Assembly (NCBI RefSeq): GCF_004001245.1
Contig: NZ_AP018724.1
Location: forward strand, 2,038,501 to 2,102,500
Length of the DNA: 64,000 nt
Direction of reading: 5' to 3'
From: Sulfurivermis fontis
Lineage (GTDB): Bacteria; Pseudomonadota; Gammaproteobacteria; Thiohalomonadales; Thiohalomonadaceae
Shown: in pieces, positions 16,177 to 25,195 of the stretch
Position numbering within the stretch: the first letter of the stretch is position 1
Layout of the letters: each line of letters opens with the position of its first letter
Position numbers and translations under genes: made by a program
Notes under the pieces: generated by a model
Database searches by the model: none
What the model saw: the letters and a program-made list of their open reading frames with translations, nothing else
What the model was told of the DNA's origin: nothing

Positions 16177-17663
16177 GCCGGCTTTCTCCGCAGCCGCCGT
16201 ACCAGCCACCATTCGCCGAGCAGGGCCAGGAAAACGAGCGCCAGCGGCCAGAGATAGACGGTGAACGGTGTCTTGGGTTGCAGCAGCAGGTAATACCAGG
16301 TGGAGAGCGCCATCTTCATGCCCTCCTCGCCGTGCTCGCCGTCGCGCAGATGGAATGCGATGGGCACGAACTTGCCCGGCGCAAGGCCGATCTCGCCCGC
16401 ATCGGCGGCGAGGGGGCGACGCAGGATCACGCGATACTGTCCGTCCCGGTATTCGCCCCGCGCGGCGAGCGCGCCGGCATCGCGCGGCTCCTGCCGGTCG
16501 TGGCCCTTGGCCGCAACGCGGGTGAGTGCGCCGCTGCCGCTCCAGCGCCAGTAATCCACCCCATGCTTGGCGTCGCCCAGGATGAAATACGGCTTGACGT
16601 TGCCGTTCGGCTCGGCGGCGGGCAATTGCACCGCCACTTCGTCCGCCGGCTTGCCGTCGCCACCGACGTTGTGCGTGCCGTCGTCCCACTCCAGCATCAG
16701 CGCGGCTTCCCGGTCGTTGTACAGGGCGCGCGCGGTGACCACGTCATGGGCCGGGGTGAACCAGCGCGGTTCGATGATGATCTGCCCGGCCAGGGGAAAG
16801 TCCACGTAGTCCGCCCCGTCCCAGGCCGGGTCGTAGGGGTCGCCCGGGAGATCGCCGTCGACGTAGCCGGCCACCAGCACCTGACCGTTCTTCTGCGGCC
16901 GCGACAGGCTCTTGACGTAGGCCGCCAGCGCCCAGCGGTCCGCCGCCTCCGGCACCGCGTTGACGAAGGACGGCATGGGCGTGCCGTTGAAGCCAGTGGT
17001 GAAGGTGCGATAGATGTCCTCCAGTCGATCGCCACCGCGGAAGCGCCAGCCCTTGGAGAAGTTCACCGGCCGGATCGGATGGCCCCATTCGTCCTTCATG
17101 CCGGCGGCGGATGGACCGTCGCCGCGGCCGAACTTGCCGTGGCACTGCCAGCACTTCTTCTGCTGATAGAGTTCCTCGCCCTTGGCGATCAGCTCCGGCG
17201 TCACCGCCGGCGGCGTATCGATCACCACCCGCTCCTTGGCCGGCTCCTCCTCGAACAGGCCCAGCATGTCGAAGGTCTTGACGTGGTGCACCAGCTGCCA
17301 GCGCTCCCCTTCGGTGAGGTACTTCTTCCACGCCGGCATCGACGTGCCCGGCAGGCCTTCGCTGATCACCTTGAACAGGTCGTGATCGGTAGGCAGTTGG
17401 CCGGACAGGGTGGTGCGCACCTTGAAGATGGCGGTGGTGAAATCGCGCGGCCGCGGATAGACGCGGTCTGCGGCCGGGCCGTCGCCCTTGCCTTCGTCAC
17501 CGTGACACTGGCTGCAATAGCGTTGGTAAAGGGCCTTGCCCTGCTCCGGGTTGGCGGCGACCGGGGTCGGCGGCACCGGCTCGGTCTTCACCTCGGCGGC
17601 GAGCGCCGTGGCGGCAAACAGCAGTGCGCAGGCGTCGGCCATGAATGTGCGAACCATGCTCAT
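16173..17663 (-). CDS. Di-haem cytochrome c fused to an ethylbenzene-dehydrogenase-like haem b domain
   Basis: A 496-residue exported, C-terminally membrane-anchored protein. A signal peptide (1-23) precedes two cytochrome c domains with CSQCH (near 50) and CWQCH (near 170). From about residue 255 the chain resembles the EB_dh/DOMON-type beta sandwich that binds haem b in the gamma subunits of ethylbenzene and dimethylsulfide dehydrogenases (FTPAHDVVTARALYNDREAA, AFHLRDGE). A final membrane helix (VYLWPLALVFLALLGEWWLV) is followed by positive residues. The start overlaps the previous stop by four bases. It probably carries electrons to the CydA-like subunit. Confidence 0.85.
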   Translation of the reverse strand: MSMVRTFMADACALLFAATALAAEVKTEPVPPTPVAANPEQGKALYQRYCSQCHGDEGKGDGPAADRVYPRPRDFTTAIFKVRTTLSGQLPTDHDLFKVISEGLPGTSMPAWKKYLTEGERWQLVHHVKTFDMLGLFEEEPAKERVVIDTPPAVTPELIAKGEELYQQKKCWQCHGKFGRGDGPSAAGMKDEWGHPIRPVNFSKGWRFRGGDRLEDIYRTFTTGFNGTPMPSFVNAVPEAADRWALAAYVKSLSRPQKNGQVLVAGYVDGDLPGDPYDPAWDGADYVDFPLAGQIIIEPRWFTPAHDVVTARALYNDREAALMLEWDDGTHNVGGDGKPADEVAVQLPAAEPNGNVKPYFILGDAKHGVDYWRWSGSGALTRVAAKGHDRQEPRDAGALAARGEYRDGQYRVILRRPLAADAGEIGLAPGKFVPIAFHLRDGEHGEEGMKMALSTWYYLLLQPKTPFTVYLWPLALVFLALLGEWWLVRRLRRKPA

Positions 17664-18415
17664 TTATGCGTCTCCTCTTCCCAGGTACGCGGGGTCGAAC
17701 CCGAACCGGCGTAGATGTAGAGGATGGCCTTCCATATCTCTTCCTCGGACAAAAAGTTCTGCCACACCGGCATCGCCGACAGCCACGGCGTCGCCCCCTT
17801 GGGTAGGCCGGGACCGCCGGTGGAGACGCGCCAGAACACGAAGGACTCCTGCAACATGGAGATGGTGCCGACGTCGCGAAAGTTGGCGGGGATCGGCGTG
17901 AAGGCGTGGGCGAAGTGGCCGTCACCGCCCAGCGCATCGCCATGACAGAAGAAGCAGTTCTGGTAGTAAATGACCTTGCCCTCCGCGGTGTACTGCGCCA
18001 GCTGCCCCGCGTCCGCCACCCGCAGGGGGTTTTTCAGGCCGGCGGTTTCGACCTTTTTGCCATGGAACGCGAAGCTGGACGGCGGTTCCGGGTGGATAAC
18101 GCGCGGTTCGAAGGGCGCGTCGAAGCTGGGCGCCGTGCGCAGCCAGGCGGCCCAACCCAGCAGCAGGGGGAGGCCGGCCAGCACCAGCACCTGCAACAGG
18201 CGCGGCGCGCGACCGGCGAACACGGCGTGCAGCGGCGCGACGGCGTGTCTGAAGCGCGCCTCGTTGGCGGTGATGAACAGAATGATGCCCAACGTGGCCA
18301 GGGTCATGTAGATGGTCAGAACACTGGCCGGGATCGGCGGGCGGATGCCGAACTTCAGGCCGGCGAAAATGGCCAGCCACAGGACGATGGCGAGGTAGAG
18401 TGTCCAGCGGACCAT
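17660..18415 (-). CDS. Membrane-anchored mono-haem cytochrome c
   Basis: A 251-residue protein with three predicted membrane helices in the first 95 residues (LYLAIVLWLAIFAGLKFGI, VLTIYMTLATLGIILFITA, LLQVLVLAGLPLLLGWAAWL). A periplasmic cytochrome c domain follows with haem site CFFCH (QNCFFCHGDALGGDG) and candidate axial methionine in LSAMPVWQNFL. It overlaps its neighbours by one and four bases, showing tight coupling. I do not know a named family member; its role as an electron-entry subunit for the CydA-like protein is inferred from gene order. Confidence 0.85.
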   Translation of the reverse strand: MVRWTLYLAIVLWLAIFAGLKFGIRPPIPASVLTIYMTLATLGIILFITANEARFRHAVAPLHAVFAGRAPRLLQVLVLAGLPLLLGWAAWLRTAPSFDAPFEPRVIHPEPPSSFAFHGKKVETAGLKNPLRVADAGQLAQYTAEGKVIYYQNCFFCHGDALGGDGHFAHAFTPIPANFRDVGTISMLQESFVFWRVSTGGPGLPKGATPWLSAMPVWQNFLSEEEIWKAILYIYAGSGSTPRTWEEETHK

Positions 18416-19305
18416 CAGACGGCCTCCTTTCTCTCATGGCGCCGCGCCCAGGCGAGCGCCAGCAGCATCAAGACGTTGAACACGGCGATGACCAGGCCCA
18501 GGCGCACGCCTTCATGGGACCAGGGCGAGGCCGCGCCGGTAGGGCTGTATTCCTGGCCCGCTAGGCCGGCCAGGTAGGCGGCGATCTCCTGGCGGTCCCC
18601 TTCCGGGATGTGCGCACCCGGCGGCATCACGCCGGCGGGAAAGCCCTCCGCGGTCCAGCGCGCCGGGTCGGCGATCTTCAGCGCGATCTCGGCCGGGGCG
18701 TGCCGCGCGGCGACCTGGGTGAGGTCAGGACCGACCGCGCCGCCCTCACCTTCCACCGTGTGGCAACCGACACAGCCGTGGGTATTCATCAACTCACGCC
18801 CGCGATGCACCGGCCCCTTGGCGACCTCGGCCTTGACGTCTTCCGGCAACACCTTCAGCGTCGGCTCGCCGCCGGAGAGCGATTGCAGGTATCCGATCAC
18901 CGCCTTCACCTCCGCTATGGACAGGTTGGCCGGCGGCGTCGTGGCCGCCGGCATCATCTTCGGATAGCCGGGGACCAGGAAGGCGTCCGGGTGCAGCAAC
19001 GCTTCGAGCAGATACTCCTCAGTCCCCGTCCCCGGCTTGCGGGTCGGCGCCTTGGCCGCCGCTTGGCGCAGGTCGGGGCCGCGCTCGTTGCCGGTTTCCT
19101 GGTCCTTGTGGCAGATCAGGCAGCCGCCCTTGCCGCGCAGCAGTTCCTGGCCGATGGCGACCAGTTCGTCGGGCGGCGTATCCGGCGTGATGATGCGTTT
19201 CTTCGGTGGGAGCTCCTCGAACTGGGGCACCAGTTGCCCGACGTAGGCGTAGAGGGAAACCACCACCAGCATGAAGACGAATACCTTGAGGAAGGTGCGG
19301 ATCAT
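18415..19305 (-). CDS. Membrane-anchored di-haem cytochrome c
   Basis: A 296-residue protein with an N-terminal membrane helix (LKVFVFMLVVVSLYAYVG) and a C-terminal one (LGLVIAVFNVLMLLALAWA). Between them are two cytochrome c domains with CLICH (near 62) and CVGCH (near 177). Candidate axial methionines are in YPKMMPAA and AGVMPPGAHI. It overlaps the CydA-like gene by four bases, so the two are probably made in fixed ratio. As the second gene of the operon it is the best candidate for the direct electron donor of the CydA-like subunit. Confidence 0.87.
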   Translation of the reverse strand: MIRTFLKVFVFMLVVVSLYAYVGQLVPQFEELPPKKRIITPDTPPDELVAIGQELLRGKGGCLICHKDQETGNERGPDLRQAAAKAPTRKPGTGTEEYLLEALLHPDAFLVPGYPKMMPAATTPPANLSIAEVKAVIGYLQSLSGGEPTLKVLPEDVKAEVAKGPVHRGRELMNTHGCVGCHTVEGEGGAVGPDLTQVAARHAPAEIALKIADPARWTAEGFPAGVMPPGAHIPEGDRQEIAAYLAGLAGQEYSPTGAASPWSHEGVRLGLVIAVFNVLMLLALAWARRHERKEAV

Positions 19306-21071
19306 TGCGCGGCCTCCGCAGCGACGTGCTTGTCCTTCTGGCGCGTGGTGAGCGCGAACACCACCGAGACCATCAGGAAGAAGATGATGACGATGCCCGA
19401 GACGATCAGCGTGGCGTCGCCGTGGCTCATGGTGTAGGCGTTGCTGCTCTCATCGGCGATGCGGCCGTAGACATGCCAATACTGGCGGATGCCGGAGCGG
19501 ATGTAGCCCATCAGCCCCATCAGCCAGGTGAAGCTGATGGCGAGGAAGAACAGGGCGTACTGGGCTCGCGCCGGGATATTGCCCCATTGGATCGGGCCGA
19601 TTTCCTTCGCCCCCTTGAGCAGCGGGATGTCGATGGCCACGAACACCGCCATCGCCGTCAGCACCGCCCCTACCTGATACACGGAAAAGCCGATACGCGT
19701 GATGGACGGCACGAAATAGCTATACACGCCGTAGCCCACCACCACGCCCGCGGCGGCGGCCACCGCCAGCACCTGCAAGCCCTTGCCCAACGTGGCCCAC
19801 GGCACGGAGGGGATACGATTGCCGCGCCGGTAGAGCATGAACGAGATGAAGGTGGTGAGGATCATCAGGTTTACCGCGGTGTTCTTCGCCGCCATCACGC
19901 CGAACAGGCCGAGGAAGGGGTGGTGCGAGCCGCCCATGGCCGCCATCTCGGCGCCGCTGGCGATGATTGAGCGCGGCGTGGCCCACACCAGAAAGCCGAG
20001 GGTCAGGATCAGCATCATCGGGATCTGGAACTTGGTGTAGCGATCGGCGCCGGGGATGCGCCCCATGCCGAGCCAGAGATAGAAATTGGCGGCGAAGAAC
20101 AGCGAACCGATCAGGGTGGCCTGGATGATCCACAACCAGGCGAAGCTGCCGCCCATCATCGATACGCCCATCTGTTCGGAAAACTGGTAAATCTCGCGCC
20201 CGAGCCAGTAACCGGCGAAGGGCAGCGGGATGAACGAGCCGATGGCAATGAACGAACCGATGTAGCCCATCCAGTCGAAGCGCGCCCGCTCCTCGTCGCT
20301 CTTGGCGTTGAGGAAGCGCACCGCGGCGTAGGCCGCCGCGATGGCGCCGCCGAAGGCGACGTTGGCCAGCAGGCGGTGGATGTTGATGGGCATCCAGGTG
20401 AAGTTGGTGGCCGCCTCCCACACGCTGGTGAGGTTGTTGGCCGCATCGATGCCCGCCGGACTCATCATGAAGGTGACCCAGGCATCGGCGACGAACAGCA
20501 GCGCGGTACCCCACAGGTTCACCAGCAGGCCAAGCAGCACGTGCCACTTCTTGTGCCGCCCCTGCAACGAATCCCACGTGTACCAATAAAGGTAGGCGAC
20601 GATCACCTCGCCGAAGATCAGCACGACGTAAATGATCCAGGTGGGCTTGAAGATGCCGCTCATGTAGGCGGTGAACTTCGGATAGAGCGTCATGAACAGC
20701 ACCAGCAGGATCGCGCCGAGCACTGCGGTCAGCGTGTACGCCATGGACAGCAGCTTGGTGAACTCCCGCGCCAGTTCATCGTAACGCTTCTCTTTGGTGG
20801 TGACACCGATGATCTCGGTAATGAGGGCGAAGATGGGCACCCCCAGCACGAAGGCGGCGAACATCAGGTGCAGCTCGGCCACGATCCATACCGCAGTGCG
20901 GTTGCTGAAGCCGAACAGCGAACGATAGTCCGCCGGCGGCAGCCAGGACGTGAGCCATTGGGCGATCAGATAGGTCAGCGCCAGCATGACCGATATCTTG
21001 ATCACCCCCTTATAAGTCCCCCACAACGCGCGGGTGGCCGACGGCGGGGTTGCTGTATCGAGATGGGCCAA
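19302..21071 (-). CDS. CydA-like subunit of the cytochrome bd oxygen reductase superfamily, without CydB
   Basis: A 589-residue protein with about 14 membrane helices; E. coli CydA has 522 residues. H68 (AELHLMFAAFVLG) and H232 (INIHRLLANVAF) are 164 residues apart, close to the haem-ligating H19 and H186 of CydA, and E155 (IFGEVIVAY) suits the conserved helix III glutamate. The quinol-oxidising Q-loop is absent: helices follow each other closely after H232. The GRQPW motif of quinol oxidases is replaced by GIRQYWHVY. No cydB lies nearby, but cytochrome c genes overlap it. It fits the cytochrome c-linked, non-quinol branch of the superfamily. Activity with O2 is inferred; another acceptor such as NO is possible. 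Confidence 0.82.
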   Translation of the reverse strand: MAHLDTATPPSATRALWGTYKGVIKISVMLALTYLIAQWLTSWLPPADYRSLFGFSNRTAVWIVAELHLMFAAFVLGVPIFALITEIIGVTTKEKRYDELAREFTKLLSMAYTLTAVLGAILLVLFMTLYPKFTAYMSGIFKPTWIIYVVLIFGEVIVAYLYWYTWDSLQGRHKKWHVLLGLLVNLWGTALLFVADAWVTFMMSPAGIDAANNLTSVWEAATNFTWMPINIHRLLANVAFGGAIAAAYAAVRFLNAKSDEERARFDWMGYIGSFIAIGSFIPLPFAGYWLGREIYQFSEQMGVSMMGGSFAWLWIIQATLIGSLFFAANFYLWLGMGRIPGADRYTKFQIPMMLILTLGFLVWATPRSIIASGAEMAAMGGSHHPFLGLFGVMAAKNTAVNLMILTTFISFMLYRRGNRIPSVPWATLGKGLQVLAVAAAAGVVVGYGVYSYFVPSITRIGFSVYQVGAVLTAMAVFVAIDIPLLKGAKEIGPIQWGNIPARAQYALFFLAISFTWLMGLMGYIRSGIRQYWHVYGRIADESSNAYTMSHGDATLIVSGIVIIFFLMVSVVFALTTRQKDKHVAAEAAQ

Positions 21072-21111
21072 AGTGTCCTCCTGTTCGCATATTCGAAGGC
21101 GATACCGTGCC

Positions 21112-21133
21112 CTAATGCAGGCAACGTGCCAGC
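21112..21133 (-). promoter_or_regulatory. Sigma-54 promoter for the CydA-like operon
   Basis: The minus strand reads GCTGGCACGTTGCCTGCATT. GG at 21130-21129 and GC at 21118-21117 are ten bases apart. The -24 box TGGCACG is perfect, and the -12 box is CTGCA against the consensus TTGCW, one mismatch. Transcription would start near 21105, about 34 bases before the ATG at 21071. Confidence 0.65.
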
Positions 21134-21207
21134 GCCGCGAATCGTCGGCAAAACCTTGATGATGCTAGGGGAGAGGGAGGAAGACTCGAGGAATTACGCC
21201 GGCGAGA

Positions 21208-21237
21208 CACCGGTCACTTTATAACCGCACCGGTCAA
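21208..21237. promoter_or_regulatory. Tandem CACCGGTCA boxes, candidate activator-binding sites
   Basis: CACCGGTCA occurs at 21208-21216 and again at 21228-21236, exactly 20 bases apart, so both fall on the same DNA face. They lie about 80-105 bases upstream of the sigma-54 promoter at 21112-21133. That is the usual distance for enhancer sites of NtrC-type activators, and such a gene begins nearby. Each box contains the palindrome ACCGGT. Binding is inferred. Confidence 0.5.
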
Positions 21238-21354
21238 TATATTACCGACGGAAGCGCTGCTCTTAGCGGATGCAGAGCGCCCATGAACTGCACGCCCACG
21301 CGGAACGCGGGAATGCACGCATGTTTCATGCCTTCGCTGCTTTTGCTTCGTATG

Positions 21355-22740
21355 TCATGCATCAGCCCTGTCCGGGAACTCATCAAAGCCGTACTCGGTA
21401 ATCTTGTGGCGCAGGGTAAGACGGGTGATGCCGAGGATTTTGGCGGCGTGGGTCTTGTTGCCCTTGCAGGACTCCAGCACGCGGCGTATATGCTCCCGTT
21501 CCACGTCTTCCAGCGAAATCATTGCCCCCACCGACGGCACGTTCACACCGGCTCGGACCGTCCCGATACCGCCGGTCAGTTCCTTCGGCAAATGAGGTAC
21601 TTGGATGGGGTCGTTGCCGGCCAGTATCAGCGCGCGCTCGATCACGTTGCGCAATTCACGGATGTTGCCCGGCCAGGCGTAATCCTCCAGCAACGGCTCC
21701 ACCGACGGGTCGATACTCGGCTGGTGCAAACCCATGAGGCGCCCGGCATCGACGAGAAAATGCCTCGCCAGCGGCAGCACATCCTCGCGCCGTTCACGCA
21801 GCGGCGGCAGGTCGATACTGCCGACATTGAGGCGATAGTACAGGTCCTCACGGAAGGTGCCGGCACGTACCATCGCCTCCAGGTCGCGGTTGGTCGCCGC
21901 CACGAAGCGGACGTCGACCTGGATCTCACGGTTGCCGCCCAGCCGGCGGAAGGTCTGCGCCTCCAGCGCGCGCAGCAGTTTGGGTTGCAGCGTCAGCGAC
22001 AGGTCGCCGATTTCATCGAGAAACAGGGTGCCGCCGTCGGCCAGCTCCAGCAGGCCCTGCTTGGCCTGCTTGGCGTCGGTGAACGCGCCTTTTTCATGGC
22101 CGAACATCTCCGCCTCCAGCAGATTTTCGGGCAAGGCAGCGCAGTTGATGGCGATCCATGGCCCCTCGGTGCGCGGCGACAGGCAGTGGATGGAGCGCGC
22201 CACCCGCTCCTTGCCGGTGCCCGACTCGCCACGGATCAGTACCGGCACTCGCCCCGCGGAGGCGATGCGCTGGACGATGTCCACCATCCGGCGGAACGCG
22301 GGGCTGCTGCCGATCAGCCCTTCCGGCTCGCAGCTCTGCCCCTGGGCGCGGCGCCATGCCAGCTCACGGCGCATGTGTTGGGTCTCCACCGCCCGATGCA
22401 CCAGTTCCAGCAAGTCATCCAGATCGAAAGGCTTGTTGATGTAATCGTATGCACCTGCCTTCAGCGCCGCCACAGCCGTGCGCACCTCCGGAAAGGCCGT
22501 CATGATCACCACCAGGCCGTTGTCGTCCAATTGCTGCAGACGCCCGATCATCTCCAGGCCATCACCGTCCGGTAGCCGCAGGTCAAGTAGCGCCACCTGG
22601 TAACGGTGGACTGTGGCCAGAGCAAGTGCGGCCGCGGCGGTGCCCGCCAGATCCACCTCGAAGCCGCGCCGGGTCAGCAGTTCGCCAACGGTCAGGCGCA
22701 GGGTGTCATCGTCTTCGACTATGAGTATTCGATCAGCCAT
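21355..22740 (-). CDS. NtrC-family sigma-54-dependent response regulator
   Basis: A 461-residue activator: receiver domain (1-120, phospho-acceptor D53 in LLDLRLP), AAA+ domain with Walker A GESGTGKE (171-178), sigma-54 contact loop GAFTDA (218-223, a variant of GAFTGA) and Walker B GGTLFLDE, and a C-terminal Fis-type helix-turn-helix (GNKTHAAKILGITRLTLRHK). It overlaps the kinase gene by eight bases, so they form a two-component pair. Targets are not shown by sequence, but two sigma-54 promoters in this window are obvious candidates. The Asp in GAFTDA is less usual than Gly. Confidence 0.93.
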   Translation of the reverse strand: MADRILIVEDDDTLRLTVGELLTRRGFEVDLAGTAAAALALATVHRYQVALLDLRLPDGDGLEMIGRLQQLDDNGLVVIMTAFPEVRTAVAALKAGAYDYINKPFDLDDLLELVHRAVETQHMRRELAWRRAQGQSCEPEGLIGSSPAFRRMVDIVQRIASAGRVPVLIRGESGTGKERVARSIHCLSPRTEGPWIAINCAALPENLLEAEMFGHEKGAFTDAKQAKQGLLELADGGTLFLDEIGDLSLTLQPKLLRALEAQTFRRLGGNREIQVDVRFVAATNRDLEAMVRAGTFREDLYYRLNVGSIDLPPLRERREDVLPLARHFLVDAGRLMGLHQPSIDPSVEPLLEDYAWPGNIRELRNVIERALILAGNDPIQVPHLPKELTGGIGTVRAGVNVPSVGAMISLEDVEREHIRRVLESCKGNKTHAAKILGITRLTLRHKITEYGFDEFPDRADA

Positions 22741-25012
22741 GGTCTTCCGGTTTCATTGCGGGCCAAAGCAAAGAAAAGCAAGTACCGTGCCCGATATCGC
22801 TCTCTACCTCAACACGCGCGCCATGGTCCTGTACGATCTTGCGCACGATGGCTAATCCCAGACCGGTACCATCGCTGCGCGTCGTATAAAAAGGATCGAA
22901 AATGCGGGGCAGGACATCGGCCGGAATGCCGCTGCCGGTATCCGAAATCTCTATACGCACCATGCCGTTGTCCGAGCTGGCCCGAATATCTACGGCGCCG
23001 CCTTCGGGCATGGCATGCACCGCATTGATCACCAGATTTAGCAATACCTGTTTGAGCTGGTGCGGGTCCGCCCGCAGCGGCGGCACTTGGCCCACATCGG
23101 TGGAAAAACGTATTCCCTTGCTGCCCGAATCCTTCTTGGTCCAGAACAGCACGTCACCCAGCACTGTGGAGAGATCGCAGGCCACTGGTGCGCCGGCACG
23201 AGGAGCGGCAAACCCATGGAAGGTCCGCAGAAACCCGGTCAGGCGGTCAATCTCGCTCTCCAGGCGCTTCAACACCTCCTGGAAATAAGCCGGGGTTTCA
23301 TCGTCATAGCGCATGGTCTGCACCACCGCCTTCATCCCCGCCAGTGGATTGCCGATTTCATGGGCCAATCCCATGGCGAGTTCGCCCAGCGTGGTCATCT
23401 TCTCCATCTGGAACATCTGCCGATCGAGTTCGCGCCGCTCGTCCTGCAAGCGCCGCTCCTCGCTCACATCACGCACCACCACAACGAAGCCCGTCTCCTC
23501 CGTATCGCCGGTTCGGGTCACCGACAGGGCGAGCACCCGCCCGTCTTTCACGATCTCACAGCGGCATTCACCCGTGGCCAACGCCTTTGCCGCCAATTCG
23601 GGCCACTGCGGCAGGTGGGCCTCGATGGTCTGGCCACGCCATACGCCATCCAGCAGATCGAGCGCGGCACCGTTGACCAGGGCGCAGCGCCCCTGCGCGT
23701 CCACGGCCAGGATGCCGTCGCCGGTGTGCTGGATAACCGCCGCCAGGAAAGCACGTTCGTGATCGAGTTCGGCGGTGCGCGCCTGCACCTCATCCTCCAG
23801 CCGCTCGCGATGCTCGTGCAACTTGCCGATCAGCTCCTGCAGCCGGCCCGCCATAGTGTTGAACTTATCGCCCAAACCTGCGATCTCGTCATTGCCCTCA
23901 ATTTGCACGCGCCGCGTGAAATCGCCGCCGGCAATGGCCTCGGTTTCGCGACTGAGGTCATCCAGCGGCCCCAGCAAGCGGCGTGACACCAGGTAACCGC
24001 CCGCCGCTGTCGCCGTGAGGCTGACGAACAGCACGATGTACAGCGCCGACAGATTGAGGACGGATAGAAACAGCCGGCTTTCCGGAAAGGATAGGGCCAG
24101 AGTCCAGCCACCTGAACTGGTGTGATAACGGAACGCATCCAGAAACTTCACCGGTTCGAAGGCGAGAATTCTTCCTTCCGTTGCCTCCAAACCACGCTCT
24201 CCAGCAAGGACCTTGCCAATGGCGGCGTGACCATATCCGCCTATCAATTCGGTTACCGGCTGCATGACAAATGCGTCGTCCTCTCCACCAGCGGTACGTG
24301 CCAGATAGTGACCGGAGCGGTCGAAAAGATAAGCTGTGCCCCCGCGCGTATCGGCCAGCTGCTGAATCTGATCAAGAAGGATATCTGCGTTCAAGTTGAC
24401 TATCAGCAGGCCGGCGCCGTGATACGCTTGAAAAGTCACGGGTGTACCAAACCGGATCACCGGGCGTTCCGGCGATTCGACCTGCCCAAACTCAATATTC
24501 AAGTCTAGGGGAGAGACGTATATCTCGCCGGCAGCAAGGGTGATCGCCTCTTGAAAGTAATAACGGTCGGACTTGTCCTGCAAGCGATCTGTCGACACCA
24601 CCACCACGGTGTCTTCTCCCTTGCGATCCACCCGGGCCACTTCCCAGCCATCGCTGGAGATATAGCGGACCTGATAGATATGCGGATAGTGGGAAGCAAA
24701 GCGGGCGAAGTCCCTTTCCAGCCGTTCCCGTGCCGCCCGCAGCGCCCCTGCATCGCCCGATGCCCTGGCCATGTGCAGTTCGCGCAAGGAGTCCGTTCCC
24801 GACAGATAGAGTAACTCCGACGACAACTGGGCAAAGAACTGCCCAATATGTTCCGTACGTATGTGGATTTCCTGCTCCAAGCTGCCGAGGGTTTCCTTCT
24901 TGAGAGTGTTGAGCGAATAGACGATGCCGATCAGGCCAGCAATGGCCGTCGGCACAGCCGCAGCCAGCAGGAACGCCAAATAAATGCGCCGAGATAGACC
25001 ACCAAAACGCAT
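22733..25012 (-). CDS. Sensor histidine kinase with periplasmic double-Cache-type domain
   Basis: A 759-residue membrane kinase. A first helix (YLAFLLAAAVPTAIAGLIGI) and a second near 320-345 (LNLSALYIVLFVSLTATAAG) enclose a periplasmic domain of roughly 280 residues resembling a Cache sensor. Next come HAMP (345-395), a coiled coil, a PAS domain (about 425-530, ILAVDAQGRCALVNGAALDL), the phospho-acceptor box LAHEIGNPLAG and a C-terminal ATPase (NLVINAVHAMPEGG, DTGSGI, GTGLGLAIV). The periplasmic sensor suits a ligand such as an electron acceptor; the signal is unknown. It is co-transcribed with the NtrC-type regulator. Confidence 0.92.
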   Translation of the reverse strand: MRFGGLSRRIYLAFLLAAAVPTAIAGLIGIVYSLNTLKKETLGSLEQEIHIRTEHIGQFFAQLSSELLYLSGTDSLRELHMARASGDAGALRAARERLERDFARFASHYPHIYQVRYISSDGWEVARVDRKGEDTVVVVSTDRLQDKSDRYYFQEAITLAAGEIYVSPLDLNIEFGQVESPERPVIRFGTPVTFQAYHGAGLLIVNLNADILLDQIQQLADTRGGTAYLFDRSGHYLARTAGGEDDAFVMQPVTELIGGYGHAAIGKVLAGERGLEATEGRILAFEPVKFLDAFRYHTSSGGWTLALSFPESRLFLSVLNLSALYIVLFVSLTATAAGGYLVSRRLLGPLDDLSRETEAIAGGDFTRRVQIEGNDEIAGLGDKFNTMAGRLQELIGKLHEHRERLEDEVQARTAELDHERAFLAAVIQHTGDGILAVDAQGRCALVNGAALDLLDGVWRGQTIEAHLPQWPELAAKALATGECRCEIVKDGRVLALSVTRTGDTEETGFVVVVRDVSEERRLQDERRELDRQMFQMEKMTTLGELAMGLAHEIGNPLAGMKAVVQTMRYDDETPAYFQEVLKRLESEIDRLTGFLRTFHGFAAPRAGAPVACDLSTVLGDVLFWTKKDSGSKGIRFSTDVGQVPPLRADPHQLKQVLLNLVINAVHAMPEGGAVDIRASSDNGMVRIEISDTGSGIPADVLPRIFDPFYTTRSDGTGLGLAIVRKIVQDHGARVEVESDIGHGTCFSLLWPAMKPEDHG

Positions 25013-25195
25013 ACACAGCCCCAGAAAGTATCAGGGATAATGGCTTGGCGACCGCACGCTATGCAGTGGAACGGCCGTTATCGCTCCAGTCGCCCGCCCC
25101 AGATGTGCTACCAGCCTGCACGGCTTCGTACTCGTCACTCACTACGGTGGCGCACGTAGGCCAAGTATTTCTTGTCTGACAAACAATTACTTACG

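Noticed and set aside
19302-21071. Ordinary quinol-type cytochrome bd oxidase
   Set aside because: No cydB or cydX, no Q-loop, no GRQPW motif, and cytochrome c genes overlap it.
21283-22575. Long plus-strand open frame opposite the NtrC-type gene
   Set aside because: Its translation is His/Gln/Arg-rich and matches no domain; the minus-strand gene has full receiver, AAA+ and Fis motifs.
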